Assembly: GCA_030512335.1 (NCBI GenBank) | Contig: JAULSU010000003.1 | Location: 4,092,001 to 4,156,000, forward strand | Direction of reading: 5' to 3' | Source of the DNA: Immersiella caudata | Taxonomy: Eukaryota; Ascomycota; Sordariomycetes; Sordariales; Lasiosphaeriaceae | Length of the DNA: 64,000 nucleotides | Part shown: positions 43,471-55,228 of the stretch, in pieces | Layout of the letters: every line of letters starts with the position of its first letter | Numbering within the stretch: position 1 is the stretch's first letter | Notes under the pieces: generated by a model | Seen by the model: the letters and a program-made list of their open reading frames with translations, nothing else | Databases searched by the model: none | What the model was told of the DNA's origin: nothing | Translations under genes and position numbers: made by a program

Positions 43471-46400
43471 GACTCTTGTCTGGAAAGGAACCTCTTATTT
43501 CCACCTAGCCCTCCTTCCGTCGGTGCTACCGTGGCGTTGTGTCAGCAAAGCATGTTGGCGGCCAGGGCGAATCCAAGAACAGTAGGGTTTCTCTGCGTGT
43601 CAACGGTGCGTAGAGGTTTGCAAGACGTCTCCGGTATTCCCGATGCTAGGGTGGCCGGAAGTGACCGGACAGGACTCGTAGAAACCGTCTGGGGTTGATG
43701 TGCGCTCGAGAAGGCGCTTCAACCATGGATGAGTTGGTCGGTTGTTCAAGACTCAAGGAGGTAGGGTCGAGTACAGCAGGTGAAAGCTTGCGCCGAGGGT
43801 TGTCAGGGTCAAGAGGAGAGCAGATGGGTTATGAGGGGGTGGCAGCCCAACAACCAGCACGAGGTGATTGGGACCGAACCGCAGATGGCCAGAAGGGGAG
43901 ACGCAGCTTGGCTGTCCCACCGGGGTGAATCCCTTGGTTCTCGTTTCTCGGGATTTGCCACGGGTGGTCCAAACCGGCGGGAAGGAGGGGAAAAGAGGAG
44001 GTGCAGTCGATCGACAGCGGCAAAAGGGTGGTAACAAGTACAAGTCGGGGAGGGCGGCGCGGCAACAGGGCACGCGATCTCTTTATTCAAGACGGAGAGG
44101 CCTGGCACAGGACTGCCGGGGATATGGGGTGTGGTGACCGGGGAGGAGTACCAGGAGGGTGACAGGCGACAGGCGACAGGCGCAGCGAACCAGGACCAAC
44201 AGGGCAGCGTCCAGCCAGGCGGTGTCAGGCGGGGCGGGGAAGGCTGGAGATCTGGCTCCGAGACGCACAGTCGCCGGAGGGCCAGCAAGCGGGCTGCGTC
44301 TAATTAACTGGGGAAGCTGGGAGGCCGTGGCAGCGTTCCAAAGCCGGCCTAACCTGACGAGGGCGACAGTGCAGCCCTAGTGCGGTCTAGCTCGAGGTGG
44401 AACAGGCGACACGAGAGGGAGCAGCAGTGGCAGGACGTCCAGGGTGTTGCGACATGGAGTTCATCTTGATGATGAGCAAGGGGGCGAAGGTAATTTTCAC
44501 AGTCTGGCCATTCAGTCCAACAGCAAACTCGCAAAGGGGAACGGCAAAAGTTGTGCGCTGGTCGCTCTGAGCCGCGCTGGTCGTCGAGGTCGCCAGATGG
44601 AGATTTGCGGGCCTATGGGCCGGTGGTGGTTTGTAATGGTGGCACCGAGTCTCGTGGATTTCGCAGAGCAGCGGCGTCCAGACGGCGAAGATGGGGGGTG
44701 CGAACGAGGTCAGCAGACGACTGATGAGCAGCGAGCGGGCAGGCAAAGTGACGGACAAAGTCGGTCAACCAATTTCAGAACAGTGTCGCTGCTCGCCGCT
44801 GCTGTGCTGGACTGCTGGCAGCGTCCAGTGCCAGGCGGTGCTGGCGCTGCTCGGCGCCGGAAACAGGCAGAGGAGCAGGAGGCAAAGTCAGCGGAGAGCC
44901 AGTTGTCGAGTTTCCATGGCGTAATCGAAAGAACAATTCGTTGCTTTTTGAGTGTTGCAGTCAAAAAGGCGGATGGGAAAGAAGGCGCGACGCTGGGACC
45001 TGCGACCTGCGGGATGCGAGCGAGGACATCCTTGCAGACCAGTAAAGAGCCCCTCTTTCGGCTCTTGGGTTGTTCTGTTTGGACAATTGCTCTACCCCCT
45101 CCCTCCTTTCCCCGGAAATTCTCCACCCGGGGCCAAGGCCAGTCTGCGAGACTCTCCTGTGCTTTTGCTGCAGCTCCATGTCGATATCACACCCCAGCTA
45201 AACACTCTCGCCGCTGGTGCGCTGCGCTGGTGTTGGTCGTTTTGCTGCTTCCGTCGCCTCCCTCCTTCTCGCCGGACCAACTTCAGCTCCGTCCAGCTCA
45301 TCAAACACTGGCGTGTTTTTTTATGAGCTTCTTTTCTTGCTCCTGTGTCCCGCCTGGGGGCTACCAATCTTGGCTGTCATTTTTAATGCGACTCCCGCGT
45401 TTGGACCCCGGACGATGGATGCAGCGACAGCGATCGGTGCGTCCTCTGCGTCCCCTCGAGGCAAATGAGCTGGACCACCGCAGAACATGGGAAGACCGGC
45501 CTGGACGCGCAGCCGCCTCAATTTTTGCGCGGCCTCTTCGAGGGCAGAGAGGGACTTGTTAGCGTTTTGCGGCAACAATTGCTGCCCCAAAGAACAGCGA
45601 CCACCGTCCTCGCCGGGCATTTGATGCCTGCCGGGATCCCAGGCCGGCTCTCACTCTCACTCGCTCCCAAATCAGCCGTCCGGCGGTTCCTCGAACCCCA
45701 TTCGACGGAAAAGATCACGGGGTGCAGAGAAAATCGCTTTCCCCTCGCCAGACTTGGTTAGGGCCAATTAAAATCGAGGGTGAGCCAGCCCTTTTCTCCT
45801 CCTTCGAACGCCCCCTTTGGTGCCCCAGGGTGTGCACGCGTCCAACAAACTGCCCACTGAGGGGAAAGTGGCTTTTGCCGACGTGACACCGCGTCGCAGT
45901 CATCATGATTTTTTTTTCTCGCAAGCAATCCCAAAGGCAGTCCTGACGACGGTGGTGACCTTGGCCCTGGTATTAGTGCTTCTGGATCATAGCGGCGACC
46001 AGCAGAACGAAGAAGTCTTTCTCTGGTGGCTCCCAAGCTCAGGTCCCGACGGGAAATCCCTTCGGTCAAATCCCGAGCCAGCAGCAGCCTTGATTGGCGT
46101 CCAATGGGTTCTCCCATCGAACGATCAGGTTGTGAGAGCCATCCCACCCCTCCAGTGAAAATCACAAACGCGGCGGGGTGGTTTACGGCACAGCAACCAC
46201 CCATAATCCGGGGTAAGCCCAGGTCGACCCCCTCCCTTCACCGCAATCTCCTCCTCGAAGAAGCCCGGGGAGCTCGGGAGCCGCCGAGACACCCCGGCGC
46301 CACCGCCATCTGTCAGCAGTCCGGAAAGGGGGACTCGCAAATCTCCAGTTCACACGATCTTCCACGCCCCTGTTGTGCGGAGGTTTGCGCGATTTCTCTC

Positions 46401-48956
46401 CACGCTGCGCTACTGCGTAGAAGCGTGTTCGAAGAAGCACTCGTGGAGACCTGGCCTTGCTGGTCTCGAAATAGCGATCGCTGCTCCGCTTTCAGCAGCA
46501 ACTATAAGAGACGCTAGGAGCTTTCAAGCTGGTACCGAGCCCGCTCCATCCAAGCGTGATCGCCACGGCCCGACCTTCGGTTTGCAGCCTCGGTCTTTGC
46601 ACCCTGAAGATTCCCCTGAGTTTTGAAACATCACCTCATCAACTCTAACAGCCGACACGGTTCCGCCAACACATGATGGTGTTTGTCATGCATTGATTCA
46701 CCATCATGCTCCAGAGAACCGACCTCGTTGCGGAAAACAACGGTAAACATCGGTACCGCTAACACGGCTCCTGTTTACAGGCTAGTCGAGGATAGAATGC
46801 GACGCTTTCTCGCAGGTGAGACCACTAACTTTCACGGGATGCTACTGCATCTTCCAAAAGTAAACCGCGAGTCCACTTCTCTCGCTACCTATTACTACTC
46901 TGGTATATCACGCCTGCCTCATTCGGAAGCTCTCCTGAACTTGCTCTCGGCACTTGGCTGCCATTGCACGGCTGTACCATGTGCAGAAAAAAAAAATGGA
47001 AAGGGGTCAAGATTCCCCGGGATGGGCCTTGAAGCCCAAGGGTTGCCACTCAACCTGAATTGAGAAAAGCAATCCTGAAGAATTCGAAGAAGGGGACACA
47101 CATCTCTGCGGCGGCATGCCCGACGCCGGGCTCTCTTTGACCTAGGGCCGTCGAAATACGACTGGTGGTCCACATCGTTCGCCCCTGGCTCAGTCGACGT
47201 CAACAGCGCTACCAAGAAAGATGGCATGCTACGCCTTGGCTGCAGTGTAGACCAGATGGAAACTTGCAGCACCATCCGAACCGTTTGAACGGTGCTCCCA
47301 ATGATCAAGGTCAAAAGGTACCGGATGGCTCGCCTCGATTTACCAGAAAACCCAGAGGTCTGGGTCTAGATGCGGTCCAGATGCACGAGGGCCCTTGGCG
47401 TCACCGTCTGCCGTCCAACAAGGAGGATTGCCCTAAAGAGGGCAAACTTGGCATGCCCTTTTTCCCTTTTGCGAGGCGCAAGGTGGGGGAACCACAACAC
47501 CATCTTTTTTTTTGCAAACTCACCTGCGGTCTTGGGCCTGAGTGCCTCTGCGATTCTGCAAAAGTACTTTTCTTTGCCCCCTCTTTTTTCCACCATTCAC
47601 GAGACAACGCTGCGCCGGTGGTATGTGGAGGTCCTGCAGATTTTCAGGCCGTCTTTCCATCAAAGGCAAAGAAGCAAGCCACTCCCACCACCCCGCAATT
47701 TTTTTTATTTTTTATTTCAGAGGGAGGGATGCCGTCCTTGGTACATTAGGGGCAACGAGAAGGCCAAGATGAGAGGGCTATCGTGGTGGCGACTGCGCTT
47801 GTCGCTACGATGCCGACGCACACGTGTACGACACGCGGGTCAGGCGCGCTATGCTTCACACTTGACTCCCTTTGCTGACCGAGCCCCTCAAAACGATGAC
47901 AACAATCCGCAACGGACATCCAAACAACCGCCCATGTGTTTGCAAGCGCGACACTCAACAGATGATCCCCGGAAGTGACAGAACTCGAGGTGGTTGTGTC
48001 CAAGAACGCCCATGATGCAGCACCCTCGATGGGGTTGCGCTGGTTGTCTCAGGACCCTGCGGGGGGCTTGGGTTGGTTGGCAAGCCTTGCGTGGGGGGCT
48101 AGGGCGGTTTCGGCCTGCGAGTTGACATGGTGTGGTGAGGGAGGGCTGAAAGTCGCAGGAACGCCTCCTTGGTGGTGCAGAGGCCGCTTGTCGGTATCGA
48201 TTTGGATTTCCCCCTTGTGGGTGTGGAAAGCTTGGGATTTATGCGCTTGCGATTGTGCTTGGCACTGTTGGACAACAATCCATGTGTGGAGGTCAAGGCT
48301 GAGCTAGGTCTGGCGGAGTCGTCAGTCCACATCTTGACAGGAGGCTGTCAACGTGCGTATTTGCTGAATGTCAATAGGCTGGTTGTTATGGGGTGCGTCG
48401 ATTCTTGCGGGTGGCGCCGCCATGAGCGGGAGCCGTTTGAACGTCGGTGTCTCTTCTGGGACGCTAAGCGCTTTATAACGTCTGCACGGCAAGGGCTCAA
48501 TATTGGTGTTGAATAAGGTCTGGCCCTCGAGGCCTGTCAGGAAGTCAGAGCTCCGAGAGCGTCATGGCGCATACGCAGCGTCACGCATTGGAGGATGTCT
48601 CCCGGGCCGCGAGCCTCTCGGTGTCCAAGGAAGGTTTGGGTGACTGGCGATGTATCGTCAACCTTGTCGTCTCATGGATCAAGATGAGCAGTTCGCCCGG
48701 CGCCCCGGAAAGGGGGTCTTATCCTGGGCGATACGAGTCCCGTTGGAGTACACTGTCCCAACTCTAGCCTCAACGTGCCCGAACCAGAATGCTGCCATGA
48801 ATACCAAAGAAGAGTTCAGGTCTAGGACTCTGCGGAGATGGTTTCGAAAATTCAAAGCCTCCATTTGCGGATCGGGGCTTAGGGACGTTGTTTAGCATTT
48901 CGGCCCCAGCACGTGGTGGGAGAAACGGATTCCGGCTCTTCTTAGAGCATAGGTAC
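43471..48956. other. Gene-poor 5.5-kb stretch
   Basis: No family can be recognised on either strand. The longest frame (44444-45562, +, 372 codons) is rich in Arg, Ser, Cys and Trp, like a non-coding open frame. A three-copy 7-mer tandem (GACAGGC) occurs at about 44160-44181. Several polypyrimidine tracts and an A8 and T9 run are present. The left 600 bp on the minus strand looks like a long 5' leader for the gene starting at 43470. The right end holds the 3' UTR of the gene at 48957. Confidence 0.45.
43646..43726 (-). other. Possible upstream ORF (26 codons) in the leader of the 439-aa gene
   Basis: An ATG at 43726 opens a short frame closing at a TAG at 43646-43648, 176 nt before the main start. 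The surrounding minus-strand sequence is C/T-rich and leader-like as far as about 44050. Whether this is in the mRNA is unknown. Confidence 0.35.
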
Positions 48957-51137
48957 CTAGGCGGAGCTGTCTGATGAATCACCCTCATCATCCGATTCCA
49001 TTCGATCCTCTCTTGCAATCCGACCAACCTCCCCGATCGTTTCCGACGTGACATCTTCAATGTGTGTGAACCGTCTCAGCAAGTCAGCAACCCCATCTTC
49101 CTCCCCCTTTTTGCTCTCTGCCACGAAGTCCACGACGCAAAGATCATCTTCCTCGTCTTCGCGTATCTCGTTCTCGTTTTCCGACGCGACTGGAAATTTC
49201 ATCATGACAACTGGCTTGGATCCGTCGCTGCTGTCGAAATCATATGCACTCGGTCCTCTTCGGCTGAATAATCTTCCCGGTGCCCCGCCTGGCTGAACAT
49301 CTTTGAGGCGCGGTCCTGTGCCGGCCCACCCGCCGACCCATCCGTTGGGGGGCGGCGCCCCTGGCGGCCTCGGAGCGGGGTGCGCAAAGGGCTTGGGATG
49401 CAGCGGTGGCCTCATCTCCATCCTGATCTTGTCGCCGGGGCGGAGGACGGTAGTCCAAGACGAAGGCATGTAGTAGTACTCACGGTTGGGGGCGAAGAGA
49501 TCGTAATTACCGGTTCGGACATCGGCGCTGAGGGTCGGCACGTAGGTGAAGGATTGTTCAATCAAGGAGCGCATGTCATCCCAAGCCTTGCAGTGCTCAA
49601 AGGGGACCTTGAAGTTTCGCCCGAGGCAGTCGGTGAAGTAGATGGGGAGCGGAGGCTCGCTCAGCGAGAAGAAGATTAGGTAGCACGGCTGTTTCCCTTC
49701 GGTCTTGATCTCTTGCACGCCGAGGCATGTTCGCACGTGGCCAGACTGAACCCTGGCAAATTTTGTTACCTGATCGACGAGCTGTCGCTGGGTAGGCGTC
49801 ATCTGGACGTATTGTTGCCATGTCGAGCCGTGCTTTGCCTTGAGCGTGCGCTTGAGTCCAAAGGCCAGCCTCTGATGGCCAAAGGGAATCTTGGCGGGCA
49901 CATCGGCCGCACCTTGCTCGGTCATGTAAGCCTCGAGCTCATCGCTTGGTGTGTCGGAGAGGAACTTGCTAGGCGAGCCGAAGATACTTGGCGCCCAATC
50001 GCGGAGGAAGCTTGGGAGGAGTCGGGATGACGCTCGTTGCTGAACAGCCGGAGGTGAAGCAGCCTCAGCTACCGGCTCTCCGGCTGCAGGATGATCAGGT
50101 GGATGCAGTTCTTGTGCTTGTTCAGGGCTGTTGGCTTCCCCATCAACACGTTGGCTTCCTTGAGATTCCTGTGGAAGCTGACTGCGCGGGTTCTCGTATT
50201 GTTTCTCTGACACTGCCTCAGCAGACGCTAGAGGAAACCTAGCTGAGAGGGTGGGTGCACCACCGTCGGGAAGGGTGCGGGTAGCGTTCACAACGACCGT
50301 ATAATCCGAGGACAGCACTCGTGTGTTTGCAGAAGCGGGGGTATGTATTGAGACCGGTATTGCGGGCGGAACACCGGCAGAATGTTTAGCAGACGGAAGG
50401 GGTGGCGGGGCGAGTTTGCTGGATTTGACCACCGGAGACGCCTCCGGCGAAGTCTTTTCAGTGCTCGCTACGGAGCCAGGACCGGCCTTGCAGTTCTTTT
50501 CCTTCTCCTGCCTTGCGGCCATCTTCCGCGCTAGGGACAGCTGGCGATGTCTGAGCGTCTCAGCAGCAGACCTCAGTGCCACTTCCTGGTCGAAAGTACC
50601 GGGAGCTCGCGGGCCAGTCTGGAGATGGACCTGTGCCAAATCGGCAATCTGGAGGTTGATGAGGAGACTGATTTTGAGCCAGCGGAGCTGGGTCTGGCAG
50701 CGGTCCACGCGGGGGGCGAGCCACGGCCATTTTGCCTTGCTGAAGCTGGTGAAGGGTTTGATCGCGCTGGGGTCAATGACGACGTTTGAGCCTAGGGATG
50801 CGGTCGCGGGTTTGGTGCTGGTGGCCTTTTGAACCAGGACGACGATTGTCTTGTACACCTTTTCCAGTTTGAGGGCAATGCCTCGAATCTCGGCCTCGCC
50901 GGCGTCCTTGAAAATCGGCCGTCGTCCCTGTTCGCTGGCGACAAGCTTGTCAGATTCGATGAGTTCGCTCAGCTGCCTTAGGGCGGAAGCCGTTCCATTG
51001 ATATCGAAGATGATGTCGTGCAGCGCGTCGTCGGCTTCGGACGCAATTTCAGAATATGTTTGAAGCGCCGTTGCCAGTCTCAAGCCAAATGATACCACGC
51101 CAACAACCGAAGCAGTTATGCTGAGCGGGTCCGCCAT
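48957..51137 (-). CDS. Protein with fungal NACHT-N-like N-terminal domain and C-terminal ubiquitin-like domain, 726 aa
   Basis: Start MADPLSITASVVGVVSFGLRLATALQTYSE is the standard opening of the helical N-terminal domain of fungal STAND/NLR-type and related proteins, here about residues 1-210, ending with a long amphipathic helix. Residues 210-430 are Ser/Pro-rich. From about 460 comes a second conserved block including PIYFTDCLGRNFKVPFEHCKAWDDMRSLIEQSF and YDLFAPNREYYYMPSSWTTVLRPGDKIRMEMRP, which matches the ubiquitin-like domain commonly paired with this N-terminus in moulds. There is no NACHT or NB-ARC ATPase, so it is a two-ended adaptor-like protein, possibly acting in signalling or nonself response (inference). 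The Met at 51137 is preferred to the one 15 codons upstream. The tail is acidic. Confidence 0.85.
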   Translation of the reverse strand: MADPLSITASVVGVVSFGLRLATALQTYSEIASEADDALHDIIFDINGTASALRQLSELIESDKLVASEQGRRPIFKDAGEAEIRGIALKLEKVYKTIVVLVQKATSTKPATASLGSNVVIDPSAIKPFTSFSKAKWPWLAPRVDRCQTQLRWLKISLLINLQIADLAQVHLQTGPRAPGTFDQEVALRSAAETLRHRQLSLARKMAARQEKEKNCKAGPGSVASTEKTSPEASPVVKSSKLAPPPLPSAKHSAGVPPAIPVSIHTPASANTRVLSSDYTVVVNATRTLPDGGAPTLSARFPLASAEAVSEKQYENPRSQLPQESQGSQRVDGEANSPEQAQELHPPDHPAAGEPVAEAASPPAVQQRASSRLLPSFLRDWAPSIFGSPSKFLSDTPSDELEAYMTEQGAADVPAKIPFGHQRLAFGLKRTLKAKHGSTWQQYVQMTPTQRQLVDQVTKFARVQSGHVRTCLGVQEIKTEGKQPCYLIFFSLSEPPLPIYFTDCLGRNFKVPFEHCKAWDDMRSLIEQSFTYVPTLSADVRTGNYDLFAPNREYYYMPSSWTTVLRPGDKIRMEMRPPLHPKPFAHPAPRPPGAPPPNGWVGGWAGTGPRLKDVQPGGAPGRLFSRRGPSAYDFDSSDGSKPVVMMKFPVASENENEIREDEEDDLCVVDFVAESKKGEEDGVADLLRRFTHIEDVTSETIGEVGRIAREDRMESDDEGDSSDSSA

Positions 51138-52423
51138 TTCGACCGCTGAATTGATGCGGGAAGGAGCCGAAGATGCCCTCAATCAAAACGAGGTGGGGAA
51201 TGCATCGAGTGGGGCTGGAACCAGGCAGCAGTCGCGTGCGAGACACCCCGTGTAACTCCAGCATCACACTGTGCTTTGGCTGCGAAGACTCTGCCCAAAA
51301 GAAGACTGCCTCAAGTCGCTCAAGTCATTCCTCATCGTCAAAGCCCTGTGTTGATTTGGGTAATGCGACTGTCACGGTTTTTCTGCACGAAGCATATGAC
51401 CCCTCGATTCTCCACGGTAGAGAGCCTTCGTACCTACCTGCCTACTAACCTCCCTCCATTGCGGCAATGGCCGGAACTGATGATTTGAGTTTCCTATGAA
51501 AATTCCAATTCGACAGGGGATTGATTGTCCTCAAGGTTGACGAGCCTTTCTATCCTCCACTGACCATGAGTTCGAACTTCGGGGCCGAGTCCCAGGGCAA
51601 AAGAATGCGGGAATGCAGGGCATCGCCTACCTTGCCACATCGGCCGTATGGGCACGATCCAGCAGGCTTACCCCATCGTCGTAACATTTTGATTCGGACG
51701 AATGTGGAGATACTCACTAAACGGACGCGGACTGATGGGGTGAGACTAAACGACGCGCCGGTTTCTGACGCTACGTGTCGCGTAGTTAGGTACGATGCTG
51801 ATCATATGACAGACTCCTGAAGATGGGCATCTTGGAGATCACTTTATATTGATTTGACATATCGACACCCGGCGGTTGTGATGTGTTCTGTCTGTTAGTC
51901 ACCAACATGGACCGGAGGCTGTTTTTACCTTTGATATGAGGAGCTGACTGCCTCAGGGGGAGCCTCCCTCCGTGACTTGGGGAGGAGTTTCTCGTTCCGA
52001 AGGAAGCGGCTCAGACTCCAAAGACCTCTTACATCCGTACCTAGTGGCTGGTCCGACAGCATCAAAGGGTTTGAGCATTCACGGTGAGATTCGTTGAGGG
52101 ATCCGACTCGGCGGCCGTCAGCATTCAACCATATATAACCCTAGACCTTCTCCAGGGTCACGTGTAAGGCTTGGCGTTCGTTACAGGCGCTTGTGGGGCT
52201 GATCCTTGTTCAACCTCGGCAACTTTAGCGATTGCGATTGCGAAACTAACCATGCCGAAGTAGGTCCCGACCTGCTGGCTATAGATAGCCAATGCCGTAT
52301 AAGAGGTGGCTTGTTGTACTTTTATTCTGAGAGCATATGCAGGTCTCACCGCCTTGTTTTGTTACTGTACGGGGTTGTCTTGGCAGCTCGAGAATCTGAC
52401 GCTGACAGCCGAGAAGCGCCGTC
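51138..52423. promoter_or_regulatory. Divergent intergenic region between the NACHT-N-like and thioesterase genes
   Basis: 1.29 kb between outward-facing starts. It includes a cluster of CCTAC/GTACC words at about 51428-51446. Short frames only. Confidence 0.45.
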
Positions 52424-53588
52424 ATGGTCACACCAGAAGATCCCAGGTTGCCCTTCCAGGAGGCGTTGGAATTGGTCAAGTTACCCCCTCGTGATGGCGC
52501 CCCGAGCCAAACTCGGTGGATGGCGACACACAATGCGCACCTGCCCGGCGCGGAACTTGAGTTCAATGTACACACAGCAGCATATGGCGGCCATGTGTAT
52601 GGGCAGGCTGCTCTTGCTGTGTGCCGGGCGCTGAGGAAGCTCGAAGACCAGAAGGGGACGAAACCATCTGAGAGACTGGGCCTTCACGTATGCGCCCATC
52701 TCATCGCCTCCCTGAGCCGCAGCTGATCCGGGACAGACAATACATGGTTACTTCACCCGTGTGGGCCACACCGACAGACCATTCATCTATGAGGTGGCTC
52801 CAATAACCATCTCGCGCACCTTCAGCACACTGTCGGTGTCGGCGCACCAACCAAACCAGTCTAGCACCGACCCGAAGTGCCGGACCCCCAACTCCGGGCC
52901 CTTTCCGCTCGAGGATGCCGCTTTTCCGCCACTGCCGACAGCCTTCGCCGCCATCTGTTCGTTCAAATCGGCCGAGCCACACAGCAACGGAGTTTCCATC
53001 CAGGACGAGCCAGCTCAAGAGCGGTTTGCTTCCATCCTCAGCCGGCGGCGACCACAGGACTGGGCGCCGGCGCCTGTAGTTGACATCGACGGAGTGATGG
53101 CAACGGCGCCGCCCGGTCTGGTCGGCGTATGGCCAGTGATGGACATGAAGAAGGTCGACATGCGGGAGTTCAACAAGGGTAAGCCGGTGCACGAGCGCGT
53201 CGAGCTCATCCTCTACCGCCTTCTCAAGCCGCTGCCATCTGATGGGACCAGTGGGTATGACGCCAATGCACACGTCGTGGCACACGCCTACACCGTGGAT
53301 CGAAACGGGCTGATCATGGCGGGCAACCATCTCGGGTTCGGATACACGCTGAGCAAGGCCGCGAGTTTGAGCTACAGCCTTGTCATACATGTGAATGCTG
53401 AGGACTGTGTGATGCGCTTTGGCGAGGACCAGTGGTGGATAATGGAGGCAACCTTTCCTCGCGCTGCGGCTGGAAGGGGTATCGTAATGTGCAGAGTTTG
53501 GAGTCCTGAAGGAGTGCACATCGCGACCGAGTACCAGGACGGATTGATCCGGTCACATGAGCGGGAGCCGATCAAGGAGAAACTCTGA
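52424..53588 (+). CDS. Acyl-CoA thioesterase II (double hot-dog), 371 aa, 2 exons
   Basis: Inferred CDS is join(52424..52687,52737..53588), 1116 nt. The first exon has FQEALELVKLPP and AAYGGHVYGQAALAVCRAL, the first hot-dog helix region. The join gives LHTIHGYFTRVGHTDRPFIYEV, then ISRTFSTLSVSAHQP, typical of type II acyl-CoA thioesterases. The second hot-dog ends with AHAYTVDRNGLIMAGNHLGFGY and ATFPRAAAGRGIVMCRVWSPEGVHIATEYQDGLIR. The enzyme hydrolyses acyl-CoA to free acid and CoA, commonly in peroxisomes or cytosol. The C-terminus ends EKL, which is not a standard PTS1 (S/A/C-K/R/H-L/M), so peroxisomal import is uncertain. The start at 52424 puts a short lead before the conserved region. 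Confidence 0.9.
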
Positions 53589-53870
53589 GGGCGTTGGACC
53601 GAATAGGTTGTATATAAACAATAGAGCAGATTTGCATTGCGAGCGAGAGTTTTGCGAAGAATTGAGAGAGGAAGGCACAGGCCTGAGGTTCGCATCTGAT
53701 GGCAGCCCCACGTGATCTATCACCTGAAGCACTGACCCGCGCTATGCCGAATTGGGACGGGAACTGCTTGGTGCTCGCTTGCTCGGCTCCAACGTCAATC
53801 AGACCATTTTCAATCCGTAGCTCCCTCTCTTCACAACACAGCACCAGCTCCTCAATTGCTCGCCGCCACC

Positions 53871-54802
53871 ATGTTCCTACAACGCTCCGCCGTGGCCGTC
53901 GTGCGTCGCGCCGCTCGCGCTCCCGCTATCCGTCGCAGCCTGACCACCACGGTCGCCCGCCGTAAGTCGCACTCGATCCGCCCGAAAATTCGAAGAGGAG
54001 CTCCCGCAAAATCTCGCATCGAAGCTCGAGCTCCAGCTTCACCAGCCCGCCCGATCCCGACAGCTCCTACCCAATTGCAGCGCCTAGGACCGTGACTGAC
54101 TTTTTGCTGCTGTAGGCGATGCTTCCGAGACGACCCCAGCTACCAAGTACAAGGCTTTCCACGGTAGGATGACCCCGACCATGGTTGCGTCATGACATGA
54201 CCTGGGACCAATTGGCCCGGACTAGACCGACGACGAAAGGGAGCTGACTTGGGTATCTTTTTTACACAGAGATCAAGACTGTCGATGATCTGAGGGGCCC
54301 CGGAGCTGCCCCCAGCACCGTTCCCACCGACCTCGAGCAGTCCACCGGTCTGGAGCGTCTCGAAATTCTCGGAAAGATGGAGGGCGTTGACATCTTCGAC
54401 ATGCGGCCGCTGGATGCCTCGCGCCTCGGTATGAGACAATCTCGATGAAGGAAACGGGATGGAGAGGCTGATTGTGGAACAGGAACCGTCGAGGACCCCA
54501 TTCTCGTCCGCTCCGCTGGTGATGAGCAGTATGCCGGCTGCACCGGTTTCCCGGCTGACTCCCACAACGTCATCTGGCTCGGCGTAAGTGCCCCTTGATG
54601 GAGATAGAGATTGGGCTGTGCTGATGCGATTTAGATGTCCCGCGAACGCCCCGTCGAGCGGTGCCCCGAGTGCGGAAGCGTTTACAAGATGGACTACGTT
54701 GGCGCTGCTGATGACCACCACGATCACGGCCACGGCCACGACCACCACGGATACGAGGAGCCCAAGACCTTCGCCGACTTCGTCAAGCCCCAATACCGGT
54801 AA
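53871..54802 (+). CDS. cox4: Cytochrome c oxidase subunit 4 (COX5B family), mitochondrial, 188 aa, 5 exons
   Basis: Inferred CDS is join(53871..53961,54116..54163,54270..54428,54483..54583,54635..54802), 567 nt. An Arg/Ala-rich N-terminus (MFLQRSAVAVVRRAARAPAIRRSLTTT) is a mitochondrial presequence. The mature part has EIKTVDDLRGPGA, GTVEDPILVRSAGDEQYAGCTGFPADSHNVIWLG and RERPVERCPECGSVYKMDYVG. This is the zinc-binding nuclear subunit of complex IV, with Cys (GCTG), His (ADSH) and CPEC as probable Zn ligands. A His/Asp/Gly-rich insertion (DDHHDHGHGHDHHGY) lies between the zinc site and the conserved EEPKTFADFVKPQYR end. The ATG has an ideal context (GCCACCATG) and a CT-rich leader, as expected for a highly expressed gene. 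All four introns have standard ends. Confidence 0.95.
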
Positions 54803-55228
54803 ACGCGTGGTGGCGGTTTTGAGGCGGGGGGTTCGTATTATTATTAGAGGGCGCCAGTCTGCGGTGCAGTAGGAGGGGGACTTGTAGAATATCCGGGGCA
54901 TGCAGACGAGCTGTATAGAATTCTTCTATGTCTCTGAGCTTGGTCTCCTGTCTGCCTAGGGACTTTGATGCTTGCAATGGCTCAGCACTATCATCCGGAC
55001 TGGTCAAGGCACCTGGGCCTCGTCCACCAACTTCACTTCAGGCTGGAAAAGCCTTGTCCAGTCGCTTCTGCCCTCGTAGAGAATGGGCAGTGGCATTGAG
55101 AGCCTGCGTACTCAACCAAGTCAGGACGCTGCAAGGCATGTAACTCCTGGCTTCCAGCTTCTGCAAGCCCCAATTGCGCGGGGCCTTGAGTCGACGAGCT
55201 GAATATTCGTCGTCAATTCGCCCTCGCT
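54803..55228. other. Intergenic between convergent genes
   Basis: 426 bp containing the 3' UTRs of cox4 and the DUF4604 gene. No other feature seen. Confidence 0.5.

Noticed and set aside
44444..45562. 372-codon open frame on the + strand
   Set aside because: Composition (many Arg, Ser, Cys, Trp; no hydrophobic core pattern) and lack of domain make it look like a chance frame in GC-rich DNA. Kept only as part of the gene-desert finding.
52701..53519. 272-codon minus-strand frame
   Set aside because: Antisense of the acyl-CoA thioesterase exon, which carries the family motifs.
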